Shown: positions 19,354 to 28,425 of the stretch, piece by piece
Layout of the letters: each line of letters begins with the position of its first letter
Position numbering within the stretch: the stretch's first letter is position 1
Assembly (NCBI GenBank): GCA_963812775.1
Contig: CAWEWH010000005.1
Span: 992,001 to 1,056,000 of the forward strand
Source: CAWEWH01 sp963812775
GTDB taxonomy: Bacteria; Pseudomonadota; Alphaproteobacteria; Rhizobiales; Beijerinckiaceae
DNA: 64,000 nucleotides
Direction of reading: 5' to 3'
Made by a program: the position numbers and the translations under genes
Notes under the pieces: generated by a model
Database searches by the model: none
What the model saw: only the letters and a program-made list of their open reading frames with translations
What the model was told of the DNA's origin: nothing

Positions 19354-20203
19354 GCGCCACCTCCTCGCGCGAAAACCAGCGCGCATCTTCGAGCTCGGTC
19401 CGATCGATGGTGATGTCGTCGCCGAGCGCCTCGCCGAAGCAGCCGATCATCAACGATGACGGGAACGGCCAGGGCTGCGAGCAGACATAGTCGACACGCC
19501 CGATACGTATGCCCGCTTCCTCGAGGATCTCGCGCCGCACCGCATCCTCGATGGTCTCGCCCGGCTCGATGAAGCCGGCCAGCGCCGAGTACATGTTGGC
19601 CTGGAAGCGGCCCTGGCGTCCCATCAGGCACTTGTCGCCGCTGATGGCCAGCATGATGGCCACCGGGTCGGTGCGCGGAAAGTGCTGCGCCCCGCAGGTC
19701 GGGCAGTCGCGCCGCCAGCCGCCCGACACGAGCTTGCTGGGCGCCCCGCAGGCCGAGCAGAAGCGGTGCCGCAGGTGCCAATAGGTCAGCGCCTTGGCCT
19801 CGCCGAGCGAGCCGATCTCGTGGGGCGGCAACAGCCCCTGCGCGGCAATGGTGCGCAGATCGATGACGGCGAGATCGGCGTATTCCTTGAGCGGCTCGGC
19901 CGCCTCCGGGTCGAGCAGCACCGCGAAGAGCGGCGTGCCGTCGAGCGTGCCGAGGAAGGCCGTCTCGCGCGCCTCGCCGAGGCTGCCCACCGATTGCAAC
20001 GGAAAGCGCGACGAGAACCCGGCGCCGTTCTTGCGCAGGATCGGCCGGTCGCCGGTCAGCACCACCGCGCACGCCTCCGCCGCTTGGCGGAAGCGGGCGA
20101 TCTCGGCCTCGTCGTCGCGCCGCTCCGAATGGCGCAGCAGAGGGTTGTGTGAGAAGCCGACGCGGGCCGAAAGCTCGGGCGGGTCGAAATCCGTTTGCGA
20201 CAT
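19229..20203 (-). CDS. nudC: NAD(+)/NADH diphosphatase (Nudix)
   Basis: Encodes 324 residues. After an N-terminal domain, a four-cysteine zinc ribbon (CSACG ... CPTCG, residues 150-172) is followed by the Nudix domain with GFIEPGETIEDAVRREILEE and downstream GCFGEAL. This order is specific to NudC, which hydrolyses NAD(H) and can remove NAD caps from RNA. The C-terminal PPPLAIAHHLLRAFVEG is also family-typical. It converges on the GNAT gene. Confidence 0.9.
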   Translation of the reverse strand: MSQTDFDPPELSARVGFSHNPLLRHSERRDDEAEIARFRQAAEACAVVLTGDRPILRKNGAGFSSRFPLQSVGSLGEARETAFLGTLDGTPLFAVLLDPEAAEPLKEYADLAVIDLRTIAAQGLLPPHEIGSLGEAKALTYWHLRHRFCSACGAPSKLVSGGWRRDCPTCGAQHFPRTDPVAIMLAISGDKCLMGRQGRFQANMYSALAGFIEPGETIEDAVRREILEEAGIRIGRVDYVCSQPWPFPSSLMIGCFGEALGDDITIDRTELEDARWFSREEVALMLRGRHPGRLSCPPPLAIAHHLLRAFVEGTHAGSSDRPTG

Positions 20204-20219
20204 GGTCGTTCCTCTCCCG

Positions 20220-20630
20220 TCACTCGCTCGTCAGTGCACGCTGGACGTCGGCCACGAAGGCCGCCTGCGCCTGCGGCTCGTAGGCCTCTGCCGTGCCAAA
20301 GCCCCACACCGGCTTCGGCCAGGCAGCGTCACGTTTGCTGCGCGCGATGACATGCACGTGCAGCTGCGCCACCATGTTGCCGAGAGCCGCGATATTGAGC
20401 TTGTCAGCGCCAGTGAGGTCCTGCAAGGCGCGGCCCGCAAGCCGGACCTCGTTGTAGAGCGTCGCCACGTCGAGGTCCGAGAGATCAATGAGCTCGGTGA
20501 CGTTTTCGCGGCGCGGCACCAGGATCAGCCATGGGAAGCGCTGGTCGTTGATGAGCAGGACGCGCGACAGGGTCATGTCGGCGACCGGAACCGTGTCGGC
20601 CGCGAGCCTGGGGTCGAGGGCAAACGCCAT
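20220..20630 (-). CDS. HIT family protein
   Basis: Encodes 136 residues starting MAFALDPRLAADTVPVADM. The core has LINDQRFPWLILVPR and the histidine triad region QLHVHVIARSKRDAAWP (about residues 90-106), in which the last His of the canonical H-x-H-x-H is replaced. This subtype is common in Alphaproteobacteria and probably binds nucleotides. It lies 16 bases upstream of nudC on the same strand, so the two are probably co-transcribed. Upstream in-frame codons overlap the SRP RNA promoter and are not used. Confidence 0.82.
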   Translation of the reverse strand: MAFALDPRLAADTVPVADMTLSRVLLINDQRFPWLILVPRRENVTELIDLSDLDVATLYNEVRLAGRALQDLTGADKLNIAALGNMVAQLHVHVIARSKRDAAWPKPVWGFGTAEAYEPQAQAAFVADVQRALTSE

Positions 20631-20699
20631 GGCCGGCACGCTATAGGGGCGCTGCCTCTTTTGCACCAGGGACTTGGCTGTGCCGGGCGCGGTGCAGCC

Positions 20700-20728
20700 T
20701 TGCGCCGGGCGCCCGTTTCCCCGATATA
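20700..20728 (+). promoter_or_regulatory. Predicted sigma-70-type promoter of the SRP RNA
   Basis: TTGCGC at 20700-20705 and GATATA at 20723-20728 are separated by 17 bases. The expected start point, 6-8 bases further on, coincides with the first paired base of the SRP RNA. This is a match by position and spacing only. Confidence 0.55.
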
Positions 20729-20732
20729 GAGG

Positions 20733-20830
20733 GCGGGAGGTTGGCGTTGGACGTTCCACTCGCCAACCGGGTCAGGTCCGGAAGGAAGCAGCCCTAACGA
20801 GATCGGGCGGGTCTTCGTTCAGCCTCCCAC
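20733..20830 (+). ncRNA. ffs: Bacterial small signal recognition particle RNA (4.5S type)
   Basis: The conserved SRP core GGTCAGGTCCGGAAGGAAGC lies at 20770-20789, with its asymmetric and symmetric loops and GGAA tetraloop. The 5' GGGAGG (20735-20740) pairs with CCTCCC (20823-20828), closing a hairpin of about 98 nucleotides. This RNA binds Ffh and targets membrane proteins. It sits directly upstream of dnaX, a position conserved in many Alphaproteobacteria. Confidence 0.93.
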
Positions 20831-20902
20831 CTTGCCCCGCATATTGGCGTTTGCATCCCACGAACCCGAGCCTTGCGGCTGCGGCGCCTTCGGATCGAGC
20901 CG

Positions 20903-22753
20903 ATGAACGAGACCCAGAAGGGATCGGACTTGCGTTCCTCGTCGGCCCAAGGGGCCGCCGATGAACCCGGCCTTCCCGGCTTCGGCCCGGCCGCCGGCGA
21001 AGCGGCCGCCGGCGAAGCGGCCGCCGGCTATCGCGTTCTCGCCCGCAAATACCGGCCACGCACCTTCGACGATCTGATCGGTCAGGACGCCATGGTGCGC
21101 ACCATCGCCAACGCCTTCGATGCCGGGCGCATTCCGCAGGCCTGGATGCTCACCGGCGTGCGCGGCGTCGGCAAGACGACGACGGCACGCATTCTGGCCC
21201 GCGGCTTGAACTACGAGCTGCCAGACGGCGGCAAGGACGCCGGCCCGACCATCCACATGCCGGCCCTCGGCCTGCACTGCCAGGCGATCATCGACGGCAA
21301 CCACATCGACGTGATGGAGATCGACGCTGCATCCAACAACGGCGTCGAGAACGTTCGCCAGATCACCGACGCGGTGCGCTACTCGCCGGTCTCGGCCCGC
21401 TACAAGGTCTACATCATCGACGAAGTGCACATGCTGTCGACCGCCGCCTTCAACGCCTTCTTGAAGACGCTGGAGGAGCCGCCGCCGCACGCCAAGTTCG
21501 TCTTCGCCACCACCGAGATCCGCAAGGTGCCGGTGACCATCCTGTCGCGCTGCCAGCGCTTCGACTTGCGGCGCGTCGATGCCGCCGTGCTGATCGCGCA
21601 CTTGAAGAAGGTCTGCGCGGCCGAGGGCGTCAGCGCCGAGCCCGAAGCCTTGGCCCTGATGGCGCGCGCCGCCGAAGGCTCGGTGCGCGATGGCTTGTCG
21701 CTGCTCGATCAGGCCATCGCCCACGGCAGCGGCGCCGTCTCGGCCGAGACGGTCCGCGCCATGCTGGGCCTCGCCGACCGCGCCCGCATCATCGACCTGT
21801 TCGAGGCGGTGATGCGCGGCGATCTGCCGGCTGCCATGGACGAGATCGGCCGGCAATACGAAGCCGGCGCCGACCCGGCCGTCGTGCTCGCCGATCTCGC
21901 GCAGTTCACGCATCTGGTGACGCGGCTGAAGCTCGTCCCGGAGGCGGGCCAGGATGCGGCGCTCACTGACAGCGAGCGCACGCGCGGCGCAGCCTTCGCG
22001 GCGCAATTGTCGATCCGCGTCCTGTCGCGCGCCTGGCAGATCCTGCTGAAAAGCGTGGCGGAGGTGCAGGCGGCGCCGCGCCCGCTTGCCGCCGCCGAGA
22101 TGGCGCTGGTCCGCCTAGCCTATGCGGCCGACCTGCCGACCCCCGACGAGGCGCTGAAGCTCTTGCGCGAGCCCGGCGATTCTGGCGCGAGCGGCGCCCC
22201 GTTGCGCGAACGTGCGCCGGATCGATCCGGACCCCAGGCGTTTGACGGGCCGCGCATCGCCGGGAACGCCTCGGGCGGCCCGCTTCTGTCGGCCGAGCCG
22301 CAGGCCATGGCGGCGTCGACGGCGCCGGCGCTGCGCCTGGCGCGCTTCGAGGACCTCGTCGCGCTTGCCGCCGAGAGGCGCGACCTGCAGCTCAAGGTGG
22401 CGCTCGAGCGTGACGTGCGCCTCGTGCGCTTCGAGGACGGGCAGATCGAATTCGCGCTTGTGGAGGGCGGCAGCCGCGCCTTGGCGAGCGAACTGACGCG
22501 GCGCCTCAATGAATGGACCGGCCGCCGCTGGGTCGTTGCGGTGTCTTCGCAGCAAGGCGAGCCGACACTTCATGAGCGCGCCAAGGCGCGCGACGAGGAG
22601 CGCCTCACGGGCGCGGCCGCGCATCCGCTGGTGCGCGCCGTCCTCGAACGTTTCCCCGGTGCCGCCATCGTCGACGTGCGCGACAATGTCACGCCGGAGC
22701 CGGGGCCGGTGCCGGACGATCCCGAGCCCGACGGCGACACACCAGGAACCTGA
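20903..22753 (+). CDS. dnaX: DNA polymerase III subunits gamma and tau
   Basis: Encodes 616 residues starting MNETQKGSDLRSSSAQ. It is the clamp-loader ATPase: VLARKYRPRTFDDLIGQ, Walker A GVRGVGKTTTARI (about residue 100), the DEVHML Walker B, LKTLEEPPPHAKF and the SRC sensor region. C-terminal domains from about residue 370 bind polymerase and helicase. The zinc cysteines are reduced compared with E. coli. Residues 32-42 are a GEAAAGEAAAG repeat encoded by two 15-base repeats (20996-21025). It heads the dnaX-ybaB-recR operon. Confidence 0.94.
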   Translation: MNETQKGSDLRSSSAQGAADEPGLPGFGPAAGEAAAGEAAAGYRVLARKYRPRTFDDLIGQDAMVRTIANAFDAGRIPQAWMLTGVRGVGKTTTARILARGLNYELPDGGKDAGPTIHMPALGLHCQAIIDGNHIDVMEIDAASNNGVENVRQITDAVRYSPVSARYKVYIIDEVHMLSTAAFNAFLKTLEEPPPHAKFVFATTEIRKVPVTILSRCQRFDLRRVDAAVLIAHLKKVCAAEGVSAEPEALALMARAAEGSVRDGLSLLDQAIAHGSGAVSAETVRAMLGLADRARIIDLFEAVMRGDLPAAMDEIGRQYEAGADPAVVLADLAQFTHLVTRLKLVPEAGQDAALTDSERTRGAAFAAQLSIRVLSRAWQILLKSVAEVQAAPRPLAAAEMALVRLAYAADLPTPDEALKLLREPGDSGASGAPLRERAPDRSGPQAFDGPRIAGNASGGPLLSAEPQAMAASTAPALRLARFEDLVALAAERRDLQLKVALERDVRLVRFEDGQIEFALVEGGSRALASELTRRLNEWTGRRWVVAVSSQQGEPTLHERAKARDEERLTGAAAHPLVRAVLERFPGAAIVDVRDNVTPEPGPVPDDPEPDGDTPGT

Positions 22754-22755
22754 TC

Positions 22756-23076
22756 ATGCGTGACCTCATGGGATTGATGAAACAAGCCCAGGCGATGCAG
22801 CAGAAGATGGCCGACGTGCAGGCCGAGCTCGAGACGCTCGAGGTCGACGGCACCGCTGGCGCCGGCGCCGTGACGGTGCGCATGACCGCCAAGGGCGTCA
22901 TGAAGGCGGTCGCCATCGACGCCTCGCTGATGAAGCCGGACGAGAAGGAGATCGTCGAGGATCTCATCGTCGCCGCCAGCAACGACGCCCGTGCCAAGGC
23001 CGACCGGCTGTTGCAGGAGAAGATGCAGGACGTGACCAAGGGTCTGCCGCTGCCGCCGGGCCTCAAGCTGTTTTGA
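22756..23076 (+). CDS. YbaB/EbfC nucleoid-associated protein
   Basis: Encodes 106 residues with the family pattern MGLMKQAQAMQQKMADVQ, then VRMTAKGVMKAVAIDASL and KMQDVTKGLPLPPGLKLF. Members are small DNA-binding dimers encoded between dnaX and recR, exactly as here: 2 bases after dnaX, with its stop overlapping the recR start. Confidence 0.92.
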   Translation: MRDLMGLMKQAQAMQQKMADVQAELETLEVDGTAGAGAVTVRMTAKGVMKAVAIDASLMKPDEKEIVEDLIVAASNDARAKADRLLQEKMQDVTKGLPLPPGLKLF

Positions 23077-23678
23077 TGGCGTCCCCTATCGGGCCTGAGA
23101 TCGAGCGGCTGATCCAGCTTCTGGCGCGCCTGCCGGGCCTCGGGCCGCGCTCGGCGCGCCGCGCCGCCCTCTTCCTCATCAAGAAGCGCGAGCCGCTCCT
23201 GGTGCCGCTCGCCGATGCCATGCGCGTCGCGGCCGAGCGCATCGTCGTGTGCTCGCAATGCGCCAATGTCGACACCACCGATCCGTGCACCATCTGCCGC
23301 GACAATCGCCGCGACCCGGCCATCCTCATCGTCGTCGAGGACGTGTCCGACCTCTGGGCGCTGGAGCGGGCCGGCATCCTCGTCTCACCTTATCATGTGC
23401 TGGGCGGCGTGCTGTCGGCCCTTGACGGCGTGCGGCCCGAGGATCTCAACCTCGACAAGCTCGTGGCCCGCGCTTCCGACCCGGCCGTGAAGGAAGTGAT
23501 CCTGGCGCTCAACGCCACTGTCGACGGCCAGACCACCGCCCACTACATCACCGACCTCCTGCGGGGATTGCCCATCAAGGTGACGCGCCTCGCGCACGGC
23601 GTGCCGGTCGGCGGCGAGCTCGACTATCTCGACGAGGGCACGCTTGCAGCCGCCATCAAGCAGCGCACGGTGTTCTGA
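23076..23678 (+). CDS. recR: Recombination mediator protein RecR
   Basis: Encodes 200 residues from the ATG that overlaps the ybaB stop (TGATG). The order is typical: a helix-hairpin-helix (GLGPRSARRAAL, residues 21-32), a C4 zinc finger (Cys59, Cys62, Cys71, Cys74 in CSQC..CTIC) and a Toprim domain starting ILIVVEDVSDLWALE. It acts with RecF and RecO to load RecA at gaps. Confidence 0.94.
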   Translation: MASPIGPEIERLIQLLARLPGLGPRSARRAALFLIKKREPLLVPLADAMRVAAERIVVCSQCANVDTTDPCTICRDNRRDPAILIVVEDVSDLWALERAGILVSPYHVLGGVLSALDGVRPEDLNLDKLVARASDPAVKEVILALNATVDGQTTAHYITDLLRGLPIKVTRLAHGVPVGGELDYLDEGTLAAAIKQRTVF

Positions 23679-23683
23679 TCAGC

Positions 23684-23732
23684 GCGCATGATCCCGAAAA
23701 GTGTGCGCGGTTTTTGGACAAGATCATGCGCT
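23684..23732 (+). repeat. Dispersed palindromic element, copy 1
   Basis: This is an imperfect inverted repeat: GCGCATGATCCCGAAAAG, a short centre and GGTTTTTGGACAAGATCATGCGC. It lies between the convergent recR and PQQ dehydrogenase genes. Six related copies occur in this window. Confidence 0.85.
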
Positions 23733-23742
23733 CAAAACAACC

Positions 23743-25626
23743 TCACAGCCCGTCCACCGAGAAGGCGAGCAGCACGTTGCCGCCCTGCCCGACGAAGCGG
23801 CCGTAGCCGGAATTCACGTAGAGCATGCCGCCGGCGATCACCGCCCCGCCGGTGTCGAGGGAGCCGCCGCGGGCCGGCACGGCGTTGATTGTCTCGTAGG
23901 ACTGCGCCGTGTCCACGTCCCACACGACGGCGCCGTCCGCGCTCGCGTAGGCGCGCAAGTGTCCGTCAATCGAGCCGGAGAACACCACGGCGGGGATTGC
24001 TGAGACGGCGGCCGACTGTCCGTTGAGGCAGCTGCGCTCGCTCCAGCTGCATTGCGGCGGCGGTGCCGGGCGCTGCCAGGCGCGCTCTCCCGTCTCCAGC
24101 GACAGCGCCGTGAGGCTGCCGGTGCTGCGCTGCGGATTCCAGGCGATATCGGCCACCGCGACATAGACGTTCGTGGCGTCCGCCGCCGGTCCCCATTGCA
24201 CCCCGCCGATGGCCCCGCCGACGCCGACGCGCACTTGCCATACGATGGCGCCCATGCGGTCGGGATCGAGCCCGTACACCATGCCTGATTTCTGGCCGGC
24301 CACGATGATGTCGCGCCCATCCTTGAGCGTGCGCAGGATCGGCGAAGCGCCGAAATCGAAATCGGGGCCGACCGGGTCTGGGCAACTGGCCGGCAGAGCG
24401 GTGCCGCGTGGCGCCAGGCACGCAACCAGGTAATTGTCGTTCGCCGTCGCCTGCCGCGCCCATTTCAATTCGCCGCTCTTGAGCGCGAAGGCGAGAATGG
24501 CGTCAGTGGTGCTGGTCGCGACGTCCGTATAGGAATTGCCGGTCCCCACATAGACGAGGCCGCGCTTTCGATCGATGGTCGGCGACGACCAGATGGCGCC
24601 GCCGGCCGGGCCGCGCATCGCCGTGCCAAGCGTGTTCGTCTTGTATTGCGCCGGCTCGTCCGCGATGGAGTGTGTCTCCCACAGGATCTTGCCGGTCTCG
24701 GCGTCGATCGCCGCGAGCGCCCCGCGGAAGGTGCAGCACTCGTATCGCGGATTGCGGCTGGTGACCTCCTCGGCCGATGACACCGGCGCGTAGAGAATGT
24801 TCTCGTGGAGGACGGGCGCGCCGGTGATGCGGGCATAGGGATGCGTGTCGAGGCGCAGCTTCCAGATGAGCGCGCCGCTCTGTGCGTCGAGGGCATATAC
24901 CTGGGCGCGCTCGTCGCCGAAATAGACGGCCTGCGTTTCGCTCGGCGCCGCGCGCTTGCCGGCCGTGATGGCGGTGCGCACCGGGCCCTCGGCCTCGAAC
25001 GACCAGTAGGTGCAGCCGCTGCGGGCGTTGAGCGATATCACCTTCCTGTCCATCGTCGACACGAAGAGCCGATCGCCGACGATGCTCGGTTGCCCGTACG
25101 TGTAGGTGGTCGGATAGCCAAAGGCCCATTTCAGCTTCAGGCGCGGCACGTCTTCCGGCTTCAGCCCGGGGCTCGGCTGGAAGCGCGTGTTTTCGAGATC
25201 GCGGCCCCAACCGTTCCAGCCGTCGGCCGCGAGGTCGAGGGGACCCGGCGGATCGGCGCATCGCCCGGCCTCGGCGCGGCGCTCGGCGGGCGCGCCGCCG
25301 CCGCCGTCCCGCAGGAAGTCGGCGATCGCCGCGATGCTGTCGCGCTCGAGACCGCCCGCATAGGTACGCATGGAGCCCGCGGTCATCGAGCGCATGACCA
25401 CCTCGAAGGCGAGGCCGGCAATGACTTGGCGCGACGGCGTGCGGTCCCGCGGATGGTCGTGGCAGCCGGCGCACCGTTCCTGATAGAGCCGCGCGCCGCG
25501 CTCGTCGGCCGCCGTTGCGGTCAACGCACCAAGGCCGCCATGCGCAAGGGAGAGCCATCCTGCCAAGGCCCACAAGGCCCATTTCGGGTGGCAAAGCGCC
25601 GGAAAGGCTGATGCCCCTGAAACCAT
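23743..25626 (-). CDS. Exported PQQ- and haem-containing alcohol dehydrogenase, polyvinyl-alcohol-dehydrogenase-like
   Basis: Encodes 627 residues. A signal sequence (about residues 14-40) is followed by a cytochrome c domain with CAGCH near residue 52 and then an eight-bladed PQQ propeller starting WNGWGRDLENTRFQPS. Blade motifs include YALDAQSGALIWK, AAIDAETGKILWE and TALSLETGERAWQ. A vicinal CysCys (YECCTFRG) and GPAGGAIWSSPT are in the central blades. Cytochrome at the N-terminus and PQQ domain behind it is the order of polyvinyl-alcohol dehydrogenase (EC 1.1.2.6), unlike quinohaemoprotein alcohol dehydrogenases. No PQQ synthesis genes are in view. The substrate is open. Confidence 0.8.
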   Translation of the reverse strand: MVSGASAFPALCHPKWALWALAGWLSLAHGGLGALTATAADERGARLYQERCAGCHDHPRDRTPSRQVIAGLAFEVVMRSMTAGSMRTYAGGLERDSIAAIADFLRDGGGGAPAERRAEAGRCADPPGPLDLAADGWNGWGRDLENTRFQPSPGLKPEDVPRLKLKWAFGYPTTYTYGQPSIVGDRLFVSTMDRKVISLNARSGCTYWSFEAEGPVRTAITAGKRAAPSETQAVYFGDERAQVYALDAQSGALIWKLRLDTHPYARITGAPVLHENILYAPVSSAEEVTSRNPRYECCTFRGALAAIDAETGKILWETHSIADEPAQYKTNTLGTAMRGPAGGAIWSSPTIDRKRGLVYVGTGNSYTDVATSTTDAILAFALKSGELKWARQATANDNYLVACLAPRGTALPASCPDPVGPDFDFGASPILRTLKDGRDIIVAGQKSGMVYGLDPDRMGAIVWQVRVGVGGAIGGVQWGPAADATNVYVAVADIAWNPQRSTGSLTALSLETGERAWQRPAPPPQCSWSERSCLNGQSAAVSAIPAVVFSGSIDGHLRAYASADGAVVWDVDTAQSYETINAVPARGGSLDTGGAVIAGGMLYVNSGYGRFVGQGGNVLLAFSVDGL

Positions 25627-25666
25627 GGGCGACCGATGTGGCGCCGACCCTGGCGCGACCGCAGCC

Positions 25667-26833
25667 TTACTCCGCCGCCGCGCGGCGGACAAGGGAGAGG
25701 GACCGCGGCGGCGGCTCGTCGAATTCCAGCGCCTCGATCCTGTCGCCGCGCTTGGCGATCTTCTCGCTCGACGTGCCGATCGCCGCCACGTCCTCCTGGG
25801 CTTGGCGGAAATGGTTGTCGAGCTTGCCGACGCGGTCGCGCAGCCGGCCAACGTCCTCGAGCAGGCGGCGAACCTCGACCTGGATCTTCTGCGCTTCCTC
25901 GCGCATGCGCGCGTCGCGGACCAGCGACTTCACCAGCTGGATGGCCAGCGCCAGGAGCGAGGGCGACACCACGATGATGCGCTGGCGATGGGCGCGCTCG
26001 ACGACGTCGGCGAAATGCTCGTGCAGATCGGCATAGAGCGCCTCCGATGGCACGAACAGGAGCGCCATGTCCTGCGTCTCGCCTGGCACGAGATAGCGCT
26101 CGGCCATGTCCCTCACATGCTGGCCGATATCGGTCTTGACGCGTCCCGCCGCCGCCTTGCGGGCCTCCTCGCCGCCCGCCTCGCGAAAGGCGACGAAACC
26201 TTCGAGCGGGAATTTGGCGTCGATGACCAGGGGATGGTCGCCCGGCAGATGCACGACACAGTCAGGCCGCTTGTTGTTTTTCAGGGTCGGCTGGAACGTG
26301 TAGGCGCTGGCCGGCAGGCCGTCGCGGATGATCGCCTCCATGCGGCCTTGCCCGTAGGCGCCGCGCGCCTGCTTGTTGGCCAGGATGTCCTTCAGCCCGA
26401 CGATCTCGCCGGTGAGATCCGTGAGATTGCGCTGCGCCGCGTCGATCACCGCCAGGCGTTCGTTGAGCTTGGTGAGGTTCTCGCCCGTGCGCTCGGCGCT
26501 TTCGGCGAAACCCTGACCGACGCGATGTTGCAGGCCCTCGACGCGCTCGGACACGAAGCGCGCCAGCGCCGATTGCCGGTTGTCGAGGTTCTGCAGCCCG
26601 ACCTCGACGCCGCCCTTCATCTCCGCTTGCAGGCGCTCGATGGCAGCGAGCTTGTCGTCGAGCTCGCGGCTGCGCTCGGCCAGCATCGTGGCCTCTTCCA
26701 GGCGAGCCCGCCCGCCGCGCAGCACCGCGACCGTGAGCCAGACGAGGGCGAGGGTCGCCACGGCCGCGAGGGCAAGCATCGCCTCGCCCATGGTGACGGC
26801 GCGCTCGCCGATGCTGAGCAGGATCTGTTCCAT
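25667..26833 (-). CDS. rmuC: DNA recombination protein RmuC
   Basis: Encodes 388 residues. An N-terminal membrane helix (residues 18-38) is followed by a coiled coil (about residues 42-150) and the RmuC nuclease-like domain: HLPGDHPLVIDAKFPLEGF, LFVPSEALYADLHE, RIIVVSPSLLALAIQ. The Asp in VIDAKFP fits the PD-(D/E)xK core. RmuC limits inversions at short repeats. It is divergent from def. Confidence 0.92.
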   Translation of the reverse strand: MEQILLSIGERAVTMGEAMLALAAVATLALVWLTVAVLRGGRARLEEATMLAERSRELDDKLAAIERLQAEMKGGVEVGLQNLDNRQSALARFVSERVEGLQHRVGQGFAESAERTGENLTKLNERLAVIDAAQRNLTDLTGEIVGLKDILANKQARGAYGQGRMEAIIRDGLPASAYTFQPTLKNNKRPDCVVHLPGDHPLVIDAKFPLEGFVAFREAGGEEARKAAAGRVKTDIGQHVRDMAERYLVPGETQDMALLFVPSEALYADLHEHFADVVERAHRQRIIVVSPSLLALAIQLVKSLVRDARMREEAQKIQVEVRRLLEDVGRLRDRVGKLDNHFRQAQEDVAAIGTSSEKIAKRGDRIEALEFDEPPPRSLSLVRRAAAE

Positions 26834-26949
26834 GCGCCGTCTTTCGCCCCGCGATGGCCTCTCGGCCCGATGAATTGCCCTGATTCTCGGGAGAACAAAA
26901 GAAGCACATGTTGACCCGGCCTTGGCAAGCTCTTATCTCGCTTCACGCC

Positions 26950-27486
26950 ATGGCGATCCGGCCCATCGTTCTCATTCCCGACCCGCGCTTGAAGCAGGTC
27001 TCGGACCCGGCTGGCCCGGTCACGGCCGAGCTCAGGGCGCTTGCCGACGACATGCTGGCCACCATGTACGATGCCCCCGGCATCGGGCTCGCCGCCATCC
27101 AGGTCGGCGTCCCCAAGCGCCTCATCGTCATCGACGTTTCGCCGAAGAGCGAGGATGGCGAGCGCCATCCACAGGTTCTTCTCGATCCGGAGGTGATTTG
27201 GGCGTCGGACGAGACGAGCGTCCACCAGGAAGGCTGCCTGTCGATCCCCGAATATTACGAGGACGTGGAGCGCCCGAAGGCCGTCAAGGTTCGCTACCGC
27301 GGCCTCGACGACAAGCTCTACGAAATCGATGCGGAGGGGCTTCTGGCCACCTGCCTGCAGCACGAGATCGACCACACCAACGGCATCCTGTTCATCGACC
27401 ATCTGTCGAAGTTGAAGCGCGACCGCGTCGTCAAGAAATTCACCAAAGCCGCCAAAGCCGCCGAACGCGAATTGGCCGAGGGCTGA
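26950..27486 (+). CDS. def: Peptide deformylase
   Basis: Removes the formyl group from nascent proteins. It has 178 residues starting MAIRPIVLIPDPRLKQV. The three conserved motifs are present: GIGLAAIQVG, EGCLSIPE with the metal Cys, and QHEIDHTNG with the HExxH metal site. The ATG at 26950 is chosen over an upstream one because family proteins start there. The fmt start follows the stop by 3 bases. Confidence 0.95.
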   Translation: MAIRPIVLIPDPRLKQVSDPAGPVTAELRALADDMLATMYDAPGIGLAAIQVGVPKRLIVIDVSPKSEDGERHPQVLLDPEVIWASDETSVHQEGCLSIPEYYEDVERPKAVKVRYRGLDDKLYEIDAEGLLATCLQHEIDHTNGILFIDHLSKLKRDRVVKKFTKAAKAAERELAEG

Positions 27487-27489
27487 TCC

Positions 27490-28416
27490 TTGCGCCTCGT
27501 CTTCATGGGCACGCCGGACTTCGCCGTGCCGACCCTCGCCGAGATCGTCGGCCAGGGTCATGATGTGGCGGCCGTCTACACGCGCCCGCCAAAGCCGGCC
27601 GGGCGCGGCATGGCGCAGACGCGAACCCCGGTGCACGAGCTTGCGGCGCGCTTGGGCATCCCGGTCGAGACTCCGAAGACGCTGCGCAACGAGGAGGTGG
27701 CCGCGACGTTCCGGCAGCACGCGGCGGACGCGGCAGTGGTCGTCGCCTACGGTCTTATCCTGCCGAAGCCGATCCTCGAGGCGCCACGCCTCGGCTGTCT
27801 CAACCTGCATGCCTCGCTCTTGCCGCGCTGGCGTGGCGCCGCTCCCATCCAGCGCGCCGTCATGGCGGGCGACGCGGAGACGGGCGTGGCGGTCATGCAG
27901 ATGGAGGAGGGGCTCGACACGGGCCCCGTCGCCATGACCGAGCGCATCGCCGTCGGCCAGGACATGACGGCCGGCGAGGTGCACGATCGTCTGGCGCGCC
28001 TCGGCGCCGACCTGATGGCGCGGGCGCTCGCGGCGCTGTCGCGCGGCGCCCTCACCTTCACGCCGCAGCCGGCCGAAGGCGTCACCTATGCGTCCAAGAT
28101 CGGCAACGACGAAGCGCGCATCGACTGGACGCGGCCGGCGCGGCAGCTCCACGATCACGTGCGCGGCCTTTCGCCGTTTCCCGGCGCCTTCGCTGAGATC
28201 GACATGGGGCGCGGTGCCGAGCGCCTCAAGGTGCTGCGGGCGGCGCCGGCCGAAGGCCGCGGCGCGCCGGGCGAAATCCTCGATGGCGACATGACGGTGG
28301 CGTGCGGGGAGGGGGCGTTGCGCCTCCTCAATGTGCAACGGGCCGGCAAGGGCGCGGTCGGCGGCGCCGAATTCATGCATGGCGCAAGACTGGCGCCGGG
28401 GAGCCGGCTCACATGA
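27490..28416 (+). CDS. fmt: Methionyl-tRNA formyltransferase
   Basis: Formylates initiator Met-tRNA. It has 308 residues with a TTG start (MRLVFMGTPDFAVPTL). The folate/catalytic region LNLHASLLPRWRGAAPIQRA (Asn, His and later Asp) lies near residues 107-126, and the C-terminal OB domain includes SKIGNDEARIDW. It is between def and truA in one operon. Confidence 0.95.
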   Translation: MRLVFMGTPDFAVPTLAEIVGQGHDVAAVYTRPPKPAGRGMAQTRTPVHELAARLGIPVETPKTLRNEEVAATFRQHAADAAVVVAYGLILPKPILEAPRLGCLNLHASLLPRWRGAAPIQRAVMAGDAETGVAVMQMEEGLDTGPVAMTERIAVGQDMTAGEVHDRLARLGADLMARALAALSRGALTFTPQPAEGVTYASKIGNDEARIDWTRPARQLHDHVRGLSPFPGAFAEIDMGRGAERLKVLRAAPAEGRGAPGEILDGDMTVACGEGALRLLNVQRAGKGAVGGAEFMHGARLAPGSRLT

Positions 28417-28425
28417 GCGCCTGAC

